From the NCBI GenBank assembly GCA_007280895.1, contig QYQN01000013.1, positions 1-41,615 of the forward strand: a stretch of 41,615 nucleotides of DNA, written 5' to 3'. Position 1 is the stretch's first letter. Every line of letters begins with the position of its first letter. The position numbers and the translations under genes are program-made. Below, piece by piece: positions 33,290-41,319 of this stretch. The notes under the pieces were generated by a model that saw only the letters and a program-made list of their open reading frames with translations, was not told where the DNA came from and did no database searches. This DNA comes from Methylococcaceae bacterium. GTDB taxonomy: Bacteria > Pseudomonadota > Gammaproteobacteria > Methylococcales > Methylomonadaceae.

Positions 33290-34105
33290 CTATAATGCAG
33301 ATAATTCAATAGAACGATCACGCGCAGCATGAATTGCTTTAGCAACCAACGCACTAAATTCACCTTCATTTAACACATTAAGTGCCTGCTCTGTAGTGCC
33401 GCCTGGCGACGTCACTTGTAGGCGTAGTTGTTCTGGAGAATGCAATGACTCAAGTGCGATTTTAGCTGCGCCTAAAGCTGTTTGTTGAACGATTAATCGA
33501 GCAACAATAGGATCTAGCCCAAATTCAATAGCTACTTTTTCCATAGCTTCCATCATTAAAAAATAGTATGCAGGGCCACTTCCAGAAATGGCAGTCACCG
33601 CATCTAAATCACTTTCTTTATCAACCCAAAGCGCAACGCCCACAGAACGCATAATACGCTCAGCAAGATCACGATTTTCTAAGGTGACATTAGCATTAGC
33701 ATTCATAACAGTGGTGCCTGTTAACACCATTGCAGGTGTATTGGGCATGCAACGGACAATAGCGACATCACTGCCTAAGCAATTAGCTAAATTTTGTTGG
33801 GTAATACCCGCCGCAATGGATAACACTAAGATTTGTTTTTTCTGAATGTCAGCGGCAAGTGCTTTTGCCACTTCTTCGATCATTTGTGGCTTCACTGCAA
33901 GCACAATCACATCCACCTCTTCGACAATAGCTTGATTATCGCTTGAGGTATTTACTTCATGAAATTCTGCTAAAGCATCCAGCGTATCTTTATTAATATC
34001 CGATACCCAGATTTGTGAGGAAGGGTGACCACTAGCACACAAGCCACTGATTAGACTTGAACCCATATTACCGCCGCCAATAAAACCAATTTTATGTATT
34101 GTCAT
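33290..34105 (-). CDS. proC: Pyrroline-5-carboxylate reductase
   Basis: Last enzyme of proline synthesis, reducing 1-pyrroline-5-carboxylate with NAD(P)H. About 271 aa. The N-terminal dinucleotide-binding motif is KIGFIGGGNMGSSLISGL. The C-terminal domain holds the family block GSGPAYYFLMMEAMEKVAIEFG (read in parts: GSGPAYYFLMMEAM) and VTSPGGTTEQALNVL (about 230-244). A GTG three codons upstream opens the frame, but the ATG at 34105 is the better start. It is cotranscribed with yggT. Confidence 0.95.
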   Translation of the reverse strand: MTIHKIGFIGGGNMGSSLISGLCASGHPSSQIWVSDINKDTLDALAEFHEVNTSSDNQAIVEEVDVIVLAVKPQMIEEVAKALAADIQKKQILVLSIAAGITQQNLANCLGSDVAIVRCMPNTPAMVLTGTTVMNANANVTLENRDLAERIMRSVGVALWVDKESDLDAVTAISGSGPAYYFLMMEAMEKVAIEFGLDPIVARLIVQQTALGAAKIALESLHSPEQLRLQVTSPGGTTEQALNVLNEGEFSALVAKAIHAARDRSIELSAL

Positions 34106-34213
34106 GTATTTCACTTTAAAATTTAAATTAAGAAATGGATAGGATAAATATAGTCTACCTTATAGCCCTTAAAGAGAGAAAAAGGCTTATTTAACTATAA
34201 TAAACTAAGGTTA

Positions 34214-34230
34214 CGCAGAGCTATTCTGCG
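34214..34230 (-). terminator. Hairpin downstream of the agmatine deiminase gene
   Basis: CGCAGA and TCTGCG pair around a five-base loop, about 80 bases after the stop codon of the minus-strand gene. The tail has few T, so it is only a possible terminator. Confidence 0.35.
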
Positions 34231-34309
34231 GTAAAAAAATAAATCGCTTTTACGACACTTTTTAAATCAGGCATCGTCATACCAAAGCGCAACGCAAGCT
34301 AACCAACCC

Positions 34310-35332
34310 TTACGCTGCAAACACAGCGGCTGGAAACTGCATCGTCATACAATGTAAACTTCCATACTGATGCACTAAAGGGCGACAAGGCGTAGCAATA
34401 ATTTTGCGCTCAGGAAAACACTCAGCCAAACGCGCTAACGCAATATCATCATGAGGATCCTCATAGACAGGTACCATCACCGCACCATTAATAATTAAGA
34501 AATTAGCGTAGTTCGCAGGAAGCTGTTGCCCATGTTCATCATAAATGGCTTTGGGCATGGGTAAAGGGACTAAATGATAGGGCAGATTATCAACCGTACG
34601 CAACGCCGCCAATTGCTCGTGCATCGCCTGTAAACCTTGATAATGTGGATCAGTTTCATCGGTGCAGGCGGTGTAAGCAATGGTGCTGGACGAGCAAAAA
34701 CGCGCCAAGGTATCAATATGTGCGTCCGTATCATCACCTGTTAAATTTTCTTGATCTAGCCATAAAATACGCTGCGCACCCAACGACTGCTGCAACTGTT
34801 GCTCAATCTCAAAAACAGATAACCCCTTGTTTCTATTTTCATTAAGTAAGCATTGACGCGTAGTGAGCAACGTCCCTACACCATCGCTTTCGATGCTACC
34901 ACCTTCTAAAATAAACGCACTCTCCAACGGTGCAATGCCTGCAAACACAGCAGTGTTTAATAGAGTAGTGTTTAGCGCATTATCAAAGTCATGAGGGTAT
35001 TTTTCACCCCAGCCATTGAAACGAAAATTACATAATTGCACCTGACCATCATTTTCAACCGTTAAAAATACGGTATCACGCACCCAAATATCATTAACTT
35101 GTGCCTGACAAAAACTAAGCCGTGATGACTCACCTAACAGTGTCTGGATATGTTGCTGATGTGCGGCATCATGACAAACAATCACTAGCCGTTGATATTG
35201 TAAGATAGTTAATGCAATAAACTGATAAGACGCTTCTACTGCATGAAGACGCGTACTAAAATCGCCCGAGGCATGTGGCCATGCAATTAATACGGCTGAT
35301 TGAGGTTCCCATTCAGCTGGAAATCGAATCAT
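34310..35332 (-). CDS. aguA: Agmatine deiminase / peptidyl-arginine deiminase family protein
   Basis: Guanidino-group modifying enzyme, 340 aa. In the agmatine deiminase group it converts agmatine to N-carbamoylputrescine and ammonia on the way to putrescine. Family features are the N-terminus FPAEWEPQSAVLIAWPHASG (about 4-23), VRDT with WVRDTVFL, EGGSIESDGVGTLL (about 145-158), the catalytic His-containing NLTGDDTDAHIDTLARF and the nucleophilic Cys in GSLHCMTMQFP near the end. No aguB (carbamoylputrescine amidase) lies beside it, so polyamine use is not confirmed. It stands alone on the minus strand. Confidence 0.88.
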   Translation of the reverse strand: MIRFPAEWEPQSAVLIAWPHASGDFSTRLHAVEASYQFIALTILQYQRLVIVCHDAAHQQHIQTLLGESSRLSFCQAQVNDIWVRDTVFLTVENDGQVQLCNFRFNGWGEKYPHDFDNALNTTLLNTAVFAGIAPLESAFILEGGSIESDGVGTLLTTRQCLLNENRNKGLSVFEIEQQLQQSLGAQRILWLDQENLTGDDTDAHIDTLARFCSSSTIAYTACTDETDPHYQGLQAMHEQLAALRTVDNLPYHLVPLPMPKAIYDEHGQQLPANYANFLIINGAVMVPVYEDPHDDIALARLAECFPERKIIATPCRPLVHQYGSLHCMTMQFPAAVFAA

Positions 35333-35445
35333 TATGTTATGTCCCTGTTGTTATAGTTAAAAAATTGGTAATTATTCAGCACCCTGCCAAAATTACGTTG
35401 TAAACATAGACCTCCCCATTAAAAAATAGGGTGGGAACTGAATCA

Positions 35446-37134
35446 TTACAAAAATTGCTGCTCACTTAACGAAGAATGAGCAAGCATTTCTGTGGCATGT
35501 GCCAACGTGTTTGCTGTGATCGTCACACCGCCAAGCATACGAGCGGTCTCATCAATACGTTCTGGCAAACTTAATAACCGCACATGCGATGTCGTTATGT
35601 CGGTTTGATTGTTTTTTTCAACATACAAATGCTGATGCGCTTGGGCGGCTACTTGGGGCAAATGCGTCACACACAACACTTGCCGCTCGGCACCAAGAGC
35701 ACGTAATTTTTGTCCCACAATTTCAGCAATACCACCACCAATGCCAGAATCAACTTCATCAAAAATCATTGTGGGGGTGCTTTTATCGTGGCTAGTCGTA
35801 ACTTGAATCGCTAAACTTATGCGCGATAATTCACCGCCAGAAGCTACTTTAGCCAAAGGTTTAGGCGGCAAACCTGTATTTGCACTGACTAAAAACGTCA
35901 CCGCATCCCAGCCATTAAACTTTGGCGTATTATGTTCTAAGGCGGACACCTCTACGATAAACTCACCTTGCGGCATCCCTAATTCTTTAATCATCAAAGA
36001 AATCTGTTGCGATAACAACGCAGCACCTTGGTGTCGCCGTGACGATAACTGTGTAGCTAAAAGAGTGTACTGATCAACAAGCGACGTCAGATTCTCTTCC
36101 TGCTCAGCAATACGTTCGGCACTGTGCGTTAAGGTGCGTAATTCCTGTTCTAATTGCTGAAGCAACGCAGGTAGATCTTCTGGCGCACTATGATGCTTAC
36201 GAGTCAAGCTTAGCACCAACGCGATCTGCTTATCCAGTACATCCAGTCTTGCAGGATCAGCATCTTGACTATCTAAAAAGCGTCGTAACTGCTTCGCCGC
36301 CTCTTCCGTTTGAAGCTGTGCTTCAGTTAATAATTGTACAATATCCGTTAATTCAGACGCAAAGCGTGCAAGCTGGGTTAGCTCAGTCACCCCCTGATTA
36401 ATAACACTGGCCACTGCCTTAGGCGCGTCATATAACTGCTCAACTAACTTATTTCCTGTGTCAAAAATTTCCTGAAAATTAGCTAATCTACTGTGCTCTT
36501 CTACTAACGCTTGATAATCAAACTGCGCTAAATCCAGTTGCTGTAACTCTTCAATTTGATACGACAGTATCTCTTCTCTTAAGCTACGTTCAGCACAGGC
36601 TTTTATTAAGTGCGCCGACTCTTTACTGATTTTCAACCACGTTCGATAACACGTGCTTAACTCGTCAAGAAGCCATTGGTTTTTAGCAAAATTATCGACG
36701 ACACGAAGCTGCTCACCCGCATTTAGCAAGGTTAAATGCGCGTGTTGCCCATGGATTTCCACCAATTTTGCACTAAATGTTTGTAAGGTTTGCAAATTAA
36801 CCGCCGCGTTATTAATAAACGCTTTTGAGCGACCATCTTGACTGACCACACGTCGAATAATACACGCGTGCTCATCATCCATTTCATGCTCCTGCAACCA
36901 CTGCACCGCCGCAGGTGCATCGCTGAGATCAAACTGCAAATTAACCTCTGCACGTTTGCAATGCGGACGAATATAGCCTGCATCTGCCCTGCCCCCCAAC
37001 GCCAAACCTAAAGCCGTCAATAAAATTGACTTGCCTGCGCCCGTCTCCCCGGTTAATACAGACATTCCTTTGTGTAAATCCAAATCCAGCGTTTTAACGA
37101 CTGCAAGATCATTAATAGTAAGATTAATTAACAT
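35446..37134 (-). CDS. recN: DNA repair protein RecN
   Basis: SMC-like ATPase of the double-strand break response that tethers DNA ends. About 562 aa. The N-terminal half has Walker A GETGAGKSILLTALGLALGG (about 30-49). A long coiled-coil middle covers about 150-370. The C-terminal half holds the signature LAKVASGGELSRISLA and Walker B TMIFDEVDSGIGG. The frame extends seven codons upstream, but MLINLTINDLAVV is the family start, at 37134. This overlaps the end of nadK by 11 bases, implying translational coupling as in many gammaproteobacteria. Confidence 0.95.
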   Translation of the reverse strand: MLINLTINDLAVVKTLDLDLHKGMSVLTGETGAGKSILLTALGLALGGRADAGYIRPHCKRAEVNLQFDLSDAPAAVQWLQEHEMDDEHACIIRRVVSQDGRSKAFINNAAVNLQTLQTFSAKLVEIHGQHAHLTLLNAGEQLRVVDNFAKNQWLLDELSTCYRTWLKISKESAHLIKACAERSLREEILSYQIEELQQLDLAQFDYQALVEEHSRLANFQEIFDTGNKLVEQLYDAPKAVASVINQGVTELTQLARFASELTDIVQLLTEAQLQTEEAAKQLRRFLDSQDADPARLDVLDKQIALVLSLTRKHHSAPEDLPALLQQLEQELRTLTHSAERIAEQEENLTSLVDQYTLLATQLSSRRHQGAALLSQQISLMIKELGMPQGEFIVEVSALEHNTPKFNGWDAVTFLVSANTGLPPKPLAKVASGGELSRISLAIQVTTSHDKSTPTMIFDEVDSGIGGGIAEIVGQKLRALGAERQVLCVTHLPQVAAQAHQHLYVEKNNQTDITTSHVRLLSLPERIDETARMLGGVTITANTLAHATEMLAHSSLSEQQFL

Positions 37135-38023
37135 GCGATTGTGTGGGGTAGCCACTGCTCCAATTTAATTTATTCCTGAGTATATGAAAAAAGTCATACC
37201 CTTCTGGATGTAAAATTCTAATCGGTTTACATGCCTTTTTTATGACAATCTTGTCACTAATTAACACTTCAGGAATTTCTATATGATCACAAGTAACTAA
37301 GGCATTGATTTGTTTGGCTTGGCAAAAACTAATCTCAATTTCCACCGAGTCTGCAATCACAATAGGTCGGTTAGATAAAGTATGAGGATTTAGTGGTACC
37401 AACACCAATGCGTTTAAAGTAGGGTGTAAAATCGGCCCACCTGCTGACAAAGAATAGGCTGTTGAGCCCGTGGGTGTGGAAATAATTAGGCCATCAGAAC
37501 GTTGTGAATTTAAAAACACATTATCAATTTTAGTGATAATTTCAATCATACTTGGCGTTACCCAGCGATGAATAACGACCTCGTTAACCGCCGTTTCTTC
37601 ATGAATCACCTGCTCATCACGAATAATTTTAGCGCACAATAAATAGCGCAACTCTTCCGTATAATTGCCCTGTAACATGGGTGTTAACACTTCGGATAAT
37701 TCACCGGGAGAAATATCCACTAAAAACCCCAGTCTTCCCAAGTTAATACCAATTAAGGGAATATCATAGTTAACAATTGCACGTGTAGCAGCCAGAAACG
37801 TACCATCGCCACCCACAGCAATAACCATATCGCAATACTGTCCAAGGGTCTCAACAGCACACGCCGTCACGGCTGCATCGTGAATAAAAGGCAAACTATC
37901 TGTACTAACAATAACGGTGCAGTGTAATTTCTTTAACAACGTATGCAGCACCAATAACGTCCCAGAAATACTAGGGTCGCTGGGTTTACCTATAATTCCA
38001 ATCGTTTTAAAAGAAGTTTGCAT
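37124..38023 (-). CDS. nadK: NAD kinase
   Basis: Phosphorylates NAD to NADP using ATP or polyphosphate. About 299 aa. The conserved GGDGT motif is in MVIAVGGDGTFLAATR (about 66-81), followed by IGINLGRLGFLVD and the NE/D region with TPTGSTAYSLSAGGPI (about 182-197). The frame extends 12 codons upstream from a weak start, but ATG 38023, beginning QTSFKTIGIIGKP, fits the family. It overlaps recN by 11 bases, so the two genes are coupled. Confidence 0.95.
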   Translation of the reverse strand: MQTSFKTIGIIGKPSDPSISGTLLVLHTLLKKLHCTVIVSTDSLPFIHDAAVTACAVETLGQYCDMVIAVGGDGTFLAATRAIVNYDIPLIGINLGRLGFLVDISPGELSEVLTPMLQGNYTEELRYLLCAKIIRDEQVIHEETAVNEVVIHRWVTPSMIEIITKIDNVFLNSQRSDGLIISTPTGSTAYSLSAGGPILHPTLNALVLVPLNPHTLSNRPIVIADSVEIEISFCQAKQINALVTCDHIEIPEVLISDKIVIKKACKPIRILHPEGYDFFHILRNKLNWSSGYPTQSHVN

Positions 38024-38456
38024 AATGAAAAAATAAATCGAAAGAACAAGATTATACAAAAGTGTTTTAAATAGCTTTACACAAATTTTTAATCACTGAT
38101 GTTATGCCTCCTGACTAAGTGTTACCGAAACAAATAATGAAATCGCGGCTACCCACTTAAGGCGGGACAGTTTCAGGTTAAGCCTTGCGCTGTGTCCCAA
38201 CTTAAGTGGGAAGCTGAAATCGCTAAGACATAAGCAAATTTTATTATGACCCTGTTGGGAACCCACACAGGCTGAATCATGAGCTTGTTGATTGATTGAG
38301 ACATGAATGGAAAAAGCCAACCACCCTAAACGGTATCAAAAAAACGTCAAGGTAGCGCTTAATAAACGGAACGTTTATAGGCACAATTGAAATAACCTAT
38401 TAGCCCTTTTTAAGAGTAAAATACACCTCTACTTAAACTAACGAAAGCGGTGCCTT
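38024..38456. other. Intergenic region with palindromic repeat
   Basis: 433 bases between divergent nadK and a small membrane protein gene. The main content is the element at 38138-38223. A 72-codon minus-strand frame (38102-38320) runs through the palindrome and has no ribosome binding site, so I do not treat it as a gene. Confidence 0.6.
38138..38223. repeat. REP/MITE-like palindrome flanked by 9-base direct repeats
   Basis: CCCACTTAAG (38152-38161) pairs with CTTAAGTGGG (38201-38210), and GGGAC (38164-38168) pairs with GTCCC (38194-38198) after a two-base mismatch. The same nine bases, TGAAATCGC, lie outside both arms (38138-38146 and 38215-38223). The form suggests a dispersed palindromic element or a miniature transposon relic. 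Confidence 0.6.
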
Positions 38457-38678
38457 ATGTCTTTATCATTAAATCTTCCCCGAATTATCGCATTTCCAAT
38501 TATGCTTGTTAGTGCTGTGGCGTCTGTTGTGTTGTTCTCCGTATTTTTTGCCGTATTACTCATACCCATTTCAATAATTGGCTTCAAAATTTGGAAAACA
38601 AAGCAAGTAGCACAGAAAAATCAACATAAAAATGTTATAGAAGCGCAATACACTGTTCTTAAAAATGATGATGAATAG
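38457..38678 (+). CDS. Small single-helix membrane protein, function unknown
   Basis: A 73-aa protein: short N-terminus (SLSLNLPRIIAFP), one long hydrophobic segment (about 14-44, including VVLFSVFFAVLLIPISIIGF), then a basic stretch and a polar tail ending IEAQYTVLKNDDE. Short proteins with one long hydrophobic region and an acidic IEG/AEY-type tail occur in other proteobacteria, but I cannot name a family. There is only a weak ribosome binding site (AAAGCGGTG) and no confident promoter. ATAGCC/GGCTAT forms a short hairpin overlapping the stop codon. Confidence 0.6.
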   Translation: MSLSLNLPRIIAFPIMLVSAVASVVLFSVFFAVLLIPISIIGFKIWKTKQVAQKNQHKNVIEAQYTVLKNDDE

Positions 38679-38706
38679 CCGTTTTTGGCTATACGCTTAA
38701 GGCTAA

Positions 38707-38766
38707 GCGACTTCTAGTCGCCCCTTGCCAAGACATCTAAATCCGCTGACAAGTTTGCGAACTTGT
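38707..38766. repeat. Pair of short hairpins, possible REP element
   Basis: GCGACT-TCT-AGTCGC (38707-38721) and ACAAGTT-TGCG-AACTTGT (38749-38766) are perfect, closely spaced stems just downstream of the small membrane protein gene. They may form a two-hairpin element or terminate that gene. Confidence 0.5.
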
Positions 38767-38948
38767 AGTTTATCGGCGTACTTATTAAGTATTCAATGTA
38801 TTTTTGTTTTGTTGTCATGCTGAAATTTTATGCCTACAAAGTAAAAACAACGCGTTACAAAGTTCGGTCAAGTTTGTTTTCTAATTATCTGCGTAATGAA
38901 CTTTTATCTCATAGAATCACAGTTTAGCGAAAGTCCTCATTAAAAATC

Positions 38949-38976
38949 TTGACAATAATTTTTTAAAATTTACATT
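38949..38976 (+). promoter_or_regulatory. Sigma-70-like promoter of the first heme-binding protein gene
   Basis: A perfect TTGACA (38949-38954) is followed after 16 bases by TACATT (38971-38976). The predicted leader is about 125 bases. Confidence 0.45.
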
Positions 38977-38979
38977 CAT

Positions 38980-39017
38980 TTAACTGTTTAATATCGAGAA
39001 GTGGTAGAAACAGTTAA
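38980..39017 (+). promoter_or_regulatory. 10-bp inverted repeat at the predicted transcription start
   Basis: TTAACTGTTT (38980-38989) and AAACAGTTAA (39008-39017) are exact complements around an 18-base centre, immediately after the -10 box. It could be an operator or a 5' RNA hairpin. Confidence 0.5.
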
Positions 39018-39099
39018 TTAAAACCTATGATTATTTTTAAGACCTGAATTCAGCAGATATGTTTTAAGTACCAACATTAAAAATTAGTTAATAATATTT

Positions 39100-39134
39100 G
39101 AGGTTATATCATGAAAGAAAGTAAAAATATTTGA
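39100..39134 (+). promoter_or_regulatory. Strong ribosome binding site and ATG out of frame with the heme-binding protein
   Basis: GAGG (39100-39103) precedes ATG 39111 by seven bases, the best start in the area, but this frame ends at TGA after seven codons. One extra T in the TTT at 39130-39132 would join it to the frame of the secreted protein and give a normal signal peptide with a lysine-containing start. Confidence 0.55.
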
Positions 39135-39934
39135 TTTCTGCTTTAGTTTTAGCAGTAACAGCATTTGCGTCTTCTGCAATGGCAAGTACTTGTGCTGATT
39201 TACCAACTGCGGCAGAATTAAAAGCGGCATTGATGTCAGTTGCAAAATTAGACGGTGGCGTGAGTAATGGTGGAGTTGGTGCGCCTGAATGGCTAACTGA
39301 AGTAGATAGCAGTGGGATTATATGTGCAATCGTCCACAACTTGCCTGTTGGCACTGATGTAACTAAACATCTGGCAATAAGTCACCGTATACTTTCTGCC
39401 CAAAAAGCTGGTATTTCGAATGGTTTTAGCCGTTCTAATGGTACGCCTGGTACAGGTTTAGCTGTATCGTCAGCAAATATTTTCTTTGGTTCACAATTTA
39501 ACGAAGTTGCACAAGGACTGGATTCTCTTGTTAATAGCCAGCTTGACCCATTTGTAGGTAATCCTAAAACATGGGGAACTCCAAAAGACCCTTTAGTTGG
39601 TAACCGTGTAGGTGGTACTGCCGCTATACCAGGTGGCCTATCGTTGTGGGACAGTACAAAAACAAAAGTCGGAGCGATTGGGGCTTCTGGTGATTTCCGC
39701 TGCACAGACCATGTTATTGCCTGGAAAGTTCGTGAGCTTTTAAGAAATAAAGCTTACTCAGTTGCCAATGTTCCTTATGGATTATCTGGCGCGCGTAATG
39801 ATGCACTAGTACAAGATGTTGACCCAGATACTCGTCAAAGTAAAAGTGGTTATGGATATTTTGTATGCGCTAATAATCCTACTCCAGAAAACGATGGCGG
39901 TTCAATCGAACATGCAGGCGGTGCGAGCGAATAA
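39131..39934 (+). CDS. Secreted GlcG/HbpS-type heme-binding protein, first paralogue (start damaged by probable frameshift)
   Basis: About 267 aa in the open frame, beginning with a TTG inside the signal peptide (ALVLAVTAFASSAMA, cleavage near AMA/STC). The mature protein resembles the GlcG/HbpS (DUF336) fold in an extended form: GVGAPEWLTEVDSSGIICAI, FGSQ, DPLVGNRVGGT and KVGAIGASGDFRCTDHVIAW (about 180-199). Four mature cysteines are shared with the paralogue at 40403-41281, suggesting two disulphides. Members of this fold bind heme in the periplasm or outside the cell; ligand binding here is inferred. The intended start is probably ATG 39111, lost by a single-base deletion. Confidence 0.8.
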   Translation: MISALVLAVTAFASSAMASTCADLPTAAELKAALMSVAKLDGGVSNGGVGAPEWLTEVDSSGIICAIVHNLPVGTDVTKHLAISHRILSAQKAGISNGFSRSNGTPGTGLAVSSANIFFGSQFNEVAQGLDSLVNSQLDPFVGNPKTWGTPKDPLVGNRVGGTAAIPGGLSLWDSTKTKVGAIGASGDFRCTDHVIAWKVRELLRNKAYSVANVPYGLSGARNDALVQDVDPDTRQSKSGYGYFVCANNPTPENDGGSIEHAGGASE

Positions 39935-40033
39935 CTGAATATCAATCGATTTGAATTTACCAGCCACTTTAAAAAAGCGTGAATATTTGACTATCAAAAA
40001 TTGGTAGTGATAATTTAAAAAGTATTTTTGTGT

Positions 40034-40059
40034 GTAGGTTTGAATTAATTCAAACCTAC
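40034..40059 (+). terminator. Perfect 26-base palindrome, probable terminator of the first heme-binding gene
   Basis: GTAGGTTTGAATT is followed at once by its reverse complement AATTCAAACCTAC. It lies 100 bases after the stop codon, and a CCCTTATTTTTATT stretch follows. As RNA it would fold with a four-base loop. Confidence 0.65.
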
Positions 40060-40087
40060 CTCCCTTATTTTTATTCAATGTAATAAG

Positions 40088-40174
40088 TTACTCTCGGTTC
40101 GCCCATTCAGACGGCCAGTTCAGCTGATTGCCCAGCAATGCCTTGATAAAGGCTAGCAGGGAATTCAAGCAACG
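40088..40174 (-). pseudogene. Possible C-terminal remnant of a lost gene
   Basis: On the minus strand, 28 codons read LLAFIKALLGNQLNWPSEWA then NRE and stop, with no start and a TAG just upstream. The tryptophan-rich, protein-like end suggests a gene fragment, perhaps from a mobile element, but the family is not recognised. A second frame over the same bases is also open for 32 codons, so chance is possible. Confidence 0.25.
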
Positions 40175-40342
40175 CTAAAATACGCGCCTGTACTGTATTT
40201 AGCATACATCGGCAATCCGTTTTATACAGTTTTTTTTAGCTACAAATGTGTGCTGTATCTTGCATGTATTAGCACTTATTGAAAAAATCAGTACATAGGT
40301 CGCAATACGCCCAGCGACTATTGCAATCTAAGGCACTGGCAT

Positions 40343-40384
40343 AAAAAAACCTGACAGGCTTTAGTATCCTGTCAGGTTTTTTTT
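40343..40384 (-). terminator. Strong bidirectional terminator beside the second heme-binding gene
   Basis: AACCTGACAGG and CCTGTCAGGTT form an 11-pair stem around a nine-base loop, flanked by A and T runs on both sides. It lies 19 bases beyond the minus-strand stop codon and also faces the convergent paralogue. Confidence 0.92.
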
Positions 40385-40402
40385 AGATTAAATCAACACT
40401 AC

Positions 40403-41281
40403 TTATTCATTACCATTAGAGCGAATGATAGCACCGCCATCATTCTCTTTACTTGGGTTATTAATTAAACAAACAGGGTATCCAAAACCGCTAGCACTTT
40501 TACCGGTTGTTGGGTTGATATCTTGAATCATTGCATCTGTACCATTTGAAGGATTTTGTGCATTATTTGGATCAAATGCCACACCGAATGGATTGTTGTG
40601 AGCGTTGTAGGCGTTATCTCTTAATTTCTCACGGACTTTCCATGCGATAACATGGTCAGTACAGCGGAAGTCACCAGCAACACCGATTGCGCCGACTTTA
40701 TGTTTTTGGCTGTCATACAATGGTAAACCACCGCCTAACATGTTTGAGCCACCCACACGTTTTCCAACTAATGGGTCTTTTTCAGTTCCCCAAGTCGTTG
40801 GTTTTCCACCGTAAACATCGATACTTGCAGTGTTTAAACCTAACAAGCCGCTGCTGACTTCAGCATCAAAACCTTGTTGGTTGGCTACGTGTAAATATAA
40901 ATTGGCAGTAGAAACACCGATACCATCACGAGAATAAGAATTGGCTGTTTCTGCGGCAAAAATGGATGATGGACGATGCATAATGCCCAATTTGGTCGTT
41001 ACGTCAGTTTTTTCTGGTAGAGAATGGACAACAGCACAAACCGTACCGCTGGTGTCAACCAAACTTAACCATTCAGGTGCGCCAACACCACCATTAAGGG
41101 TAACATCTGAAGACACACCCGTTGCTAAATTAACCGTATTTAAAGGAATAACTTCTTGAAGAGCTGCTTTAAGTTCAGCATAAGTAGGTAACTCTTTGCA
41201 GGTATTTGCAGTGCTTTGAGCTGAAAATGATATCCCAGCCAATAACAAAGCTGGTACTAATAAATTTGTTGCTTTATTCAT
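40403..41281 (-). CDS. Secreted GlcG/HbpS-type heme-binding protein, second paralogue
   Basis: About 292 aa with an intact signal peptide (NKATNLLVPALLLAGISFSA, cleavage near STA/NTC). The frame opens two codons earlier with TTG; ATG 41281 has AAGG seven bases before it. The mature part repeats the blocks of the first paralogue: LNGGVGAPEWLSLVDTSG, DPLVGKRVGGS, KVGAIGVAGDFRCTDHVIAW and a C-terminal KENDGGAI. The four cysteines are conserved. It is about 25 residues longer, with insertions near 45-60 and 225-245. It is convergent with the first paralogue and has a different promoter region containing an inverted repeat. Heme binding is inferred from the fold. Confidence 0.85.
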   Translation of the reverse strand: MNKATNLLVPALLLAGISFSAQSTANTCKELPTYAELKAALQEVIPLNTVNLATGVSSDVTLNGGVGAPEWLSLVDTSGTVCAVVHSLPEKTDVTTKLGIMHRPSSIFAAETANSYSRDGIGVSTANLYLHVANQQGFDAEVSSGLLGLNTASIDVYGGKPTTWGTEKDPLVGKRVGGSNMLGGGLPLYDSQKHKVGAIGVAGDFRCTDHVIAWKVREKLRDNAYNAHNNPFGVAFDPNNAQNPSNGTDAMIQDINPTTGKSASGFGYPVCLINNPSKENDGGAIIRSNGNE

Positions 41282-41319
41282 AATCAAACCTTAATTTAGT
41301 TAAAATGATATGCACCAAA

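Larger units (their letters stand above)
38679..39110. other. Intergenic region with palindromes and the promoter of a heme-binding gene
   Basis: 432 bases. It contains two REP-like hairpins: GCGACT/AGTCGC (38707-38721) and ACAAGTT/AACTTGT (38749-38766), then AT-rich DNA with a sigma-70-like promoter and an inverted repeat leading to the heme-binding protein gene. No coding sequence seen. Confidence 0.6.
39935..40402. other. Intergenic region between convergent heme-binding paralogues
   Basis: 468 bases. It holds a perfect 26-base palindrome, a possible coding remnant on the minus strand (40088-40174) and the terminator of the second paralogue. No full gene seen. Confidence 0.6.

Noticed and set aside
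38102-38320. A 72-codon minus-strand open frame
   Set aside because: It runs straight through a palindromic repeat, which explains its odd composition; no start signal.
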